Below, piece by piece: positions 58,501 through 64,000 of a DNA stretch of 64,000 nt. Origin of the DNA: Chaenocephalus aceratus (lineage: Eukaryota; Chordata; Actinopteri; Perciformes; Channichthyidae); contig CM043793.1 in assembly GCA_023974075.1 (NCBI GenBank), positions 6,543,628 to 6,607,627 on the forward strand. Direction: 5' to 3'. The notes under the pieces are model-generated. The model ran no database searches. It saw only the letters and a program-made list of their open reading frames with translations, and was not told the origin of the DNA. The translations under genes and the position numbers were made by a program. Position 1 is the stretch's first letter. Each line of letters starts with the position of its first letter.

Positions 58501-58754
58501 AAACGTATTTTCTCCCACGTTACGTTAGTTATGAACGTATCTCAAATACGTTTATTTTCTACATATCTTCTAGAAACGTATTTTCTCCCACGTTACGTTT
58601 GTTATGAACGTATCTCAAATACGTTTATTTTCTACATATCTTCTAGAAACGTATTTTCTCCCACGTTACGTTTATTATGAACGTATCTCAAATACGTTTA
58701 TTTTCTACATATCTTCTAGAAGCATATTTTCTTCCACGTTACGTTAGTTATGAA
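58501..58754. repeat. 73-bp tandem repeat in the left arm of element B
   Basis: Units start at 58501, 58574, 58647 and 58720, each AAACGTATTTTCTCCCACGT, then TACGTT and ATGAACGTATCTCAAATACG, then TTTATTTTCTACATATCTTC. The last is cut by the hAT insertion and resumes at 60098. The right arm has only about two units (63690-63835). Confidence 0.9.
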
Positions 58755-60097
58755 CAGGGGCGGACTGGCCATCGGGACGTTCGGGACGAATCCCGATGGG
58801 CCGGTACTGAAGTGGGCCGGTCGGACGATGTGGGCCGGCCGGTAACCGGCAGGGCTCGACATTAAATGGCCCGCTGGCTCGGAAGCACTAGACACCCCGG
58901 GCCAGCATAACGTACTTTCCACTAGCCCGCTCGGGCCACTAAAAATATTGCTTTAAAAAATGGTCCTGTGGTATTGGTATCTTGTGGTATTTAGTTAAAT
59001 GGTTTCGTTTATTGACGCTAAAACACAGCGTTCCGTGAGTCGGTTGTCGTTGTTGGGTGAAAAGCAAACAGCTGTTTGCTGCGGAGCGCAGCGCGCTGCT
59101 TCACTACAGACTCTCGCGCCACCTAACCATTTGCCAACATGTTTTTAATACCAGCGGTAACCGGCCAAACGCCGGGAAAAAAACAATCTTCAAATAAAAG
59201 AAAGTCACCGGAGGAGCTAAAGGAGAGTGACGGGGAGAGGAGAAGAAGAGGGAGAGGAGGTTCCAGCTGGATGGATGGAGTTGGCTTCTCGTGGTGCAGT
59301 GACACGTCCTAAAACCCTTTATAATCTATCATTAGATTTATGATCAGAACATTATAAAAGTAGGGCAGACATGTGGAGATTATCCGGCTGAACAAAACGT
59401 GCATCTATCAAACAGGTTTGTTTTCCACAGACCTTGTTTCCAGCTATTTTCCAAAACCCTTGTGGAGAAATGCTCTCTGTGGAGGGAGCCAGCAGCTACT
59501 TCCTGGTTTTAGGACGCGTCACTGCACCTCTCAATACGATGCCCATATAAACAAGGTCTTCTGTCGGCTCTGTGCATCAATGCGACCTCTGCTGACAAGT
59601 AAGTGAAGAGTAGACAATATAAAGGTATTGGCGAAACGTCCCAGCAGTTTAGGAGAATGAAGGTTCTAATCAAATCAATTACATAGCCATCACATGTCTA
59701 ACTCCTGATGACAGGAAGGCAGAAAGTATACAAATAATAATAATAGCAGACATTTTTTAACAATGACCACAATATCATTATTTTAATAAACCAAATATGA
59801 ACAATTGAGGAAAATGAGGAAGAACTGATGATTCAAATGTTGTAGTAAAGTAGTAATGTAGTTAGTGCATACTAACTATTGCAACAAATGTGTTAATTTT
59901 CTTCATTATTAGTCGATTTTTTTTTTTTGGACGAAAGCTCCGGGCCCGGTAGACATTATTTACCCTTAATGTCTACCGCTAGTAAATTGTCTACCCCCCC
60001 CGGTCGACAATGTACTTGCGGTACCGCGGTGGGCCGGCGGTACCGAAGTGGGCCGGTCGAGAGTCCCGGGCTGATTTGTAGTCCCAGTCCGCCCCTG
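58755..60097. mobile_element. hAT element, copy 2, inside element B
   Basis: Same family as 27552-28934, with ends CAGGGGCGGACTGGCC and CCAGTCCGCCCCTG, and the two copies are nearly collinear. GTTATGAA occurs at 58747-58754 and 60098-60105, so removal restores the interrupted 73-bp repeat unit exactly. The 1343-bp interior carries the same short zinc-finger-like and basic frames (for example TSQYDAHINKVFCRLC). Confidence 0.92.
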
Positions 60098-60317
60098 GTT
60101 ATGAATGTAACTTAAATACGTTTATTTTCTACATACCTTTGCCATTTATTGTCTTGCTTATAATAATGATAATAGTCATTTATAAATATCATTTTAGAGC
60201 ACACCTTTGAAATCGACAATCGGGCTCGATATATGGTTAAATTAAAATCAGTAGGCGAGGCTGTAATTTCGCCAGGTGTTACTCTCATGAGCGAGGCAGA
60301 ACATAATAGTTTTAACA

Positions 60318-60443
60318 TGCCAAAAAGCTGCTGTGTCGTTTATTGCACCTCAAACATTAAAACAAATCCAGAGTTACGTGTTTCTGTACTTCCTCTAAGA
60401 AGAAAGGACAGTAACAGAAGAGCTCTGTGGCTTCAGGCTTGAT
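60318..60443 (+). pseudogene. THAP-type zinc-finger fragment, left arm of element B
   Basis: The ATG frame reads MPKSCCVVYCTSNIKTNPEL, then RVSVLPLRRKDSNRRALWLQ and A before TGA. The N-terminal MPKxC, C-x2-4-C spacing, a hydrophobic-LP turn and a W near residue 38 are THAP hallmarks. The second half of the domain (C-x2-H and AVPTIF box) is missing, so it is a truncated exon 1 copy. THAP domains occur in P-element-type and some Kolobok transposases. Confidence 0.7.
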
Positions 60444-63396
60444 CGCCGTTCAAATGACAGCGCTGGTTTCCCCAAAAGTGGGCGGGGCTGTAAAGTGAAG
60501 TAGATTTTACTGTCATCTATTATTCAAAACCATTCTATTTATTCTAACGTATTACATGCCAGTGTTTTATCTTTTATTTATTTGTTTTTATTTTAAATCG
60601 TATAATGTCGGACTTTTTTTCCGTCTGTGAGGAAAAGAAATGGGGCTCAGAGCCTCAAAATACTGAAATCTGTATTTTTTTAAATCTTTTCCTTCTAATT
60701 TATTATTCTTTTCTAAATAACACACTGTTATTTACTCAACAATAACACACAATTATCCTTGTTTTTATTTATTCATTTAATTCTATAATCTTGGGCTTTT
60801 TAGCCGTAAATAAAGTCACCGGAAACAGACGGGACATTTTGAGCGATACACACCACAAACCCACTAAACTGATTACCCAAGATCCTCAGCTTGAAGCTTG
60901 TTGATTGGATGTTTTAGTCGCAATGCACGCTGGGATATGGTGTTGATATGATATGGAGATATGATATCCGACAACGAAAAATAAAATAATACCTAATTCA
61001 GAGTGTGCTTGCTTTTCTCTTTGGAAGTCATCACATAACGGCATTGTAATACACGGTTCGGCTGCATTAAATATTACACATCTGCCGTAATTCTTTATTT
61101 ATAGAGAGAGACAAACAGGAGAACTGCTGCCAAAACTGAATACTTGACGTGGATCATAAATATATCAACAATTAAACAACATCATCAATTTCTTTTCACA
61201 AAATACGTCTCCTTGCAGTATCAATAGTAATTCGGCTGACTTTTATATTTGATCCAATTGGTATATAGGTTATATTTACACCATAACGGTGCACAGCTGA
61301 TAGAAAAGGACTTGTAGTTTTTAAAGATATTACTGATTTTCTTTGAATATAAGAATCTAAATACTGAGTTGAGAGAATAGTCAGGGGATTTGGGTGATGG
61401 GAGACACATCTATGGAATCACAATTTCAATAGCTTACTATTAAATGACGGATAGCCTATGCCTTTCTGTCTGTGATGTTTTACAAATCAGATATTAATGT
61501 GTAGAAGTAAAACAAGAGAAATAGTATAGCAATATCCTGTAAAATTATGTAAAAACATGAATAAAACTACACATCTTCAGATGTTATACATAAGTGTCTA
61601 CACTAATAATACAAAGTTATTATTAGTATGCTGTGTGTACCTTGTGTGCACCGCCTAGTGGTTAAAGCATGTTATTGAATTATTTTTGTTGAATAATCTT
61701 ATTTGATCAAAACAATATTAAGAGTACATACTTTCATAGGGGGAAAGTAGAAGGTCAATGATAGAAATATAGAATATAAAAAGTCAAGAAGATATTAAGT
61801 GATCTCTACAATAAAACAGTTTAGTGCTGGATGTACAAAGATATTAATAGGAGGATGTGCAAAACAGAAAAACGAATTAACCTTTATTAACACATTCAAA
61901 AATACTTTAGGTTAAGGTCTTCTTTTAAACAAGAAAAAAGCTCTGGGGGTATCTATCTACAGATGAATATTAAGCCTGACAAAGTACTTAACGTCTAAAA
62001 TATTGCTTTCCTGCAATGTTAACTATGTTGAAACACTTATTTTAACTGATATTATACACATTAATTATACTCTTATGTATGTAGATAGAATAAGAAATGT
62101 GCAGAATATGACAGTTTAATGGTGGAGGTATACAGTACACACATATTGATAGATGTCTTGTAATGCACTGTTGAGGAACCTGCGACCCAAGTTGTGTATA
62201 AGATCAATACACCTTAGAAAACCTTGAAATCTTGAAAGGGATATGCAAAATAGCCATTATACAGTTTTTAATTAACTATTAGTAGAGAATAACGAGTAAT
62301 GAATATACTTTATAAAGATCTGCAGATAAATGTTTAGTCTTCTCAAGCACCAACTATCAAATATCTCTCCTGATTGTTGGCACTTGACAATCACCTTCCC
62401 TGAATTGTATTCAGGTGTAACTAAAGTCTGCTTTAAGGGTTGTTTATATTCCACATCATTAATCAGAATCTGCAAAGTAACTAAACTAAATGTAATGGAG
62501 TAAAAATACCAGGTTAACCTCTGAATTGTAGTGGAGTAGAATAACAAAGTAACAATGAGCTGTCGTGTGGGTATATATTAATGCTGCCCATTATGGATAC
62601 AAGCGATTTTCACCCATTTAGTAATTACATGTTTTAAATGTGTACACACCAATGTGTTTCCTATCGCCTAAACCTCCAGGGCTGTACACAGTTTAATACT
62701 GTCAACTTCTACATTTGGGAAAAACGTCTTTTAAAACTACAATTCCCAGTAGAGACGTGCCATAGAGAACATGTTGCGAAACACAATAGCCAGCATGTGT
62801 AGTTCTGGTGGGGCGTTCGAGTCCAGTTTTGAATAGTCTGCCGTGGTTTCGTTCCATTTGAAAGAGCTTGGCGCTCGGCGTAACCTTGGCGCAACATCAC
62901 GGGGTTTGTCAACGGGACTGTAGTCACAAACGATAGCTGGGGATTATGGGTAGTGTAGTGTCTTGGCCCCTCCTAAATCTCGAAATGTCCCGTCTGTTTC
63001 TGGTGACTTTATTTACGGCTAAAAAGCATGCTAAAATGCCCAAGATTATAGAATTAAACGAATAAATAAAAACAAGGATAATTGTGTGCTATTGTTGAGT
63101 AAATAACAGTGTGTTATTTAGAAAAGAATAACAAATTAGAAGGAAGAGATTTTAAAAAATACAGATTTCAGTATTTTGAATCTCTAAACCCCATTTCTTT
63201 TCCTCAAAGACGACAAACAAAGTCCGACATTATACGATTTAAAATAAAAACAAATAAATAAAAAGATAAAACACTGGCATGTAATACGTTAGAATAAATA
63301 GAATGGTTTTGAATAATAGATGACAGTAAAATCTACATCACTTTACAGCCCCGCCCACTTTTGGGGAAACCAACGCTGTCATTTGAACGGCGATCA

Positions 63397-63522
63397 AGCC
63401 TGAAGCCACAGAGCTCTTCTGTTACTGTCCTTTCTTCTTAGAGGAAGTACAGAAACCCGTAACTCTGGATTTGTTTTAATGTTTGAGGTACAATGAACGA
63501 CACATTAGCTTTTTGGCATGTT
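63397..63522 (-). pseudogene. THAP-type zinc-finger fragment, right arm of element B
   Basis: This is the mirror copy of 60318-60443 on the - strand. MPKS is followed by a stop codon in place of the first cysteine, then CVVHCTSNIKTNPELRVSVL and the same remainder to WLQA. The premature stop shows that this copy is not translated as a finger. Confidence 0.7.
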
Positions 63523-63907
63523 AAAACTATTATGTTCTGCCTCGCACATGAGAGTAACAGCTGGAGAAATTACAGCCTCGCCTACTGATTTTAATTTAAC
63601 CATATATCGAGCCCGATTGTCGATTTCAAAGGTGTGCTCTAAAATGATATTTATAAATGACTATTATCATTATTATAAGCAAGACAATAAATGGCAAAGA
63701 TATGTAGAAAATAAACGTATTTAAGATACGTTCATAAGGAACATAACCTGGGAGAAAACATGTTTCTAGAAGATATGTAGAAAATAAACGTATTTGAGAT
63801 ACGTTCATAACTAACGTTGGGAGTAAATACGTTTCTAGCTAAACGTAATTGAGAATGCAGTTTAGTTCTGTGGGAACGTAATTTTTAGGAGACAGGTTTG
63901 CCACATG

Positions 63908-64000
63908 GCACTAATCTTTAGCAAAATACAATCATTGGACAGTAAGTAAAGTGTTAAACTGGGGCAATCATCATCATTTTATCTGTGGGTTATTTCTACC
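63908..64000. other. Right edge, nothing recognised
   Basis: About 90 bases of unique-looking sequence follow element B; no feature is seen. Confidence 0.4.

Larger units (their letters stand above)
58435..63900. mobile_element. Element B: 5.5 kb foldback transposon with THAP-fragment arms
   Basis: The ends CAACCCTGTCTCC and GGAGACAGGTTTG are inverted repeats that continue through TAAAAATTACGTTCCCACAG. CCACATG flanks both sides (58428-58434 and 63901-63907), compatible with a diverged 8-bp duplication. The arms (58435-58754 plus 60106-about 60870, and about 62980-63900) are long mirror images, including the THAP-like segment. The left arm is interrupted by a hAT copy (58755-60097). The middle (about 60960-62960) shares ordered blocks with element A. 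THAP DNA-binding domains together with 8-bp duplications suggest descent from a P-element/THAP9-like transposon; no catalytic domain is left. Confidence 0.82.

Noticed and set aside
58501..58754. Regular 73-bp repeats considered as a CRISPR-like array
   Set aside because: Units are contiguous with no variable spacers, lie in a transposon arm, and the genome is eukaryotic.

Overview
This is a gene-poor, transposon-dense stretch of a ray-finned (teleost) fish genome, probably spiny-rayed. The evidence is introns with GT/AG junctions, fish-type L2 and Rex/CR1 LINE tails, many hAT, Harbinger and TTAA-type miniature elements, long GT/CT/CA microsatellites, and a GIMAP (immunity GTPase) relic. No bacterial or organellar gene organisation was seen.

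Only two host genes can be modelled with confidence. (1) A RING-finger E3 ligase of the RNF223/RNF183 type lies on the + strand. Its RING exon is 26861-27435 and its C-terminal transmembrane exon is 29646-29865, and the intron between them holds a hAT element. (2) A seven-exon coiled-coil gene lies on the - strand (57876 to 51107, 372 residues, every exon junction in phase). It resembles the DUF4515/CFAP157-like ciliary proteins. A probable last exon of a third, unidentified gene lies at the left edge (about 58-323, +).

From 8.3 to 14.4 kb (-) lies a multi-domain GIMAP (GIMAP8-like) pseudogene broken into at least three blocks. One break is a 2.57 kb palindromic element (A, 11634-14199). A second is a TE block with an L2 fragment (about 9.1-11.0 kb). 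The third is a ZMYM1-like hAT transposon (from 14423), whose transposase remains run to about 18.66 kb and are themselves interrupted by a 570 bp miniature element.

From 19 to 26 kb there are mainly repeats plus possible non-coding first exons of the RING gene. From 30 to 50 kb there are microsatellites, hAT elements with perfect 8-bp target duplications (35987-37074, 42354-44482), Harbinger and TTAA miniature elements, an RTE-like LINE tail (40.9-41.5 kb) and a longer CR1/L2-type LINE with an open reverse-transcriptase frame (45.9-48.1 kb).

The right end (58435-63900) is a 5.5 kb inverted-repeat element (B). Its arms carry a THAP-type zinc-finger fragment in mirror image, and its left arm is split by a second copy of the RING-intron hAT. 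Elements A and B share a common, partly rearranged core but have different terminal arms. That modular foldback architecture is the most unusual thing in the window and the best candidate for an undescribed system.

All calls are from reading the sequence; no database search was possible. Target-site duplications and inverted repeats were located by eye and are stated base by base.
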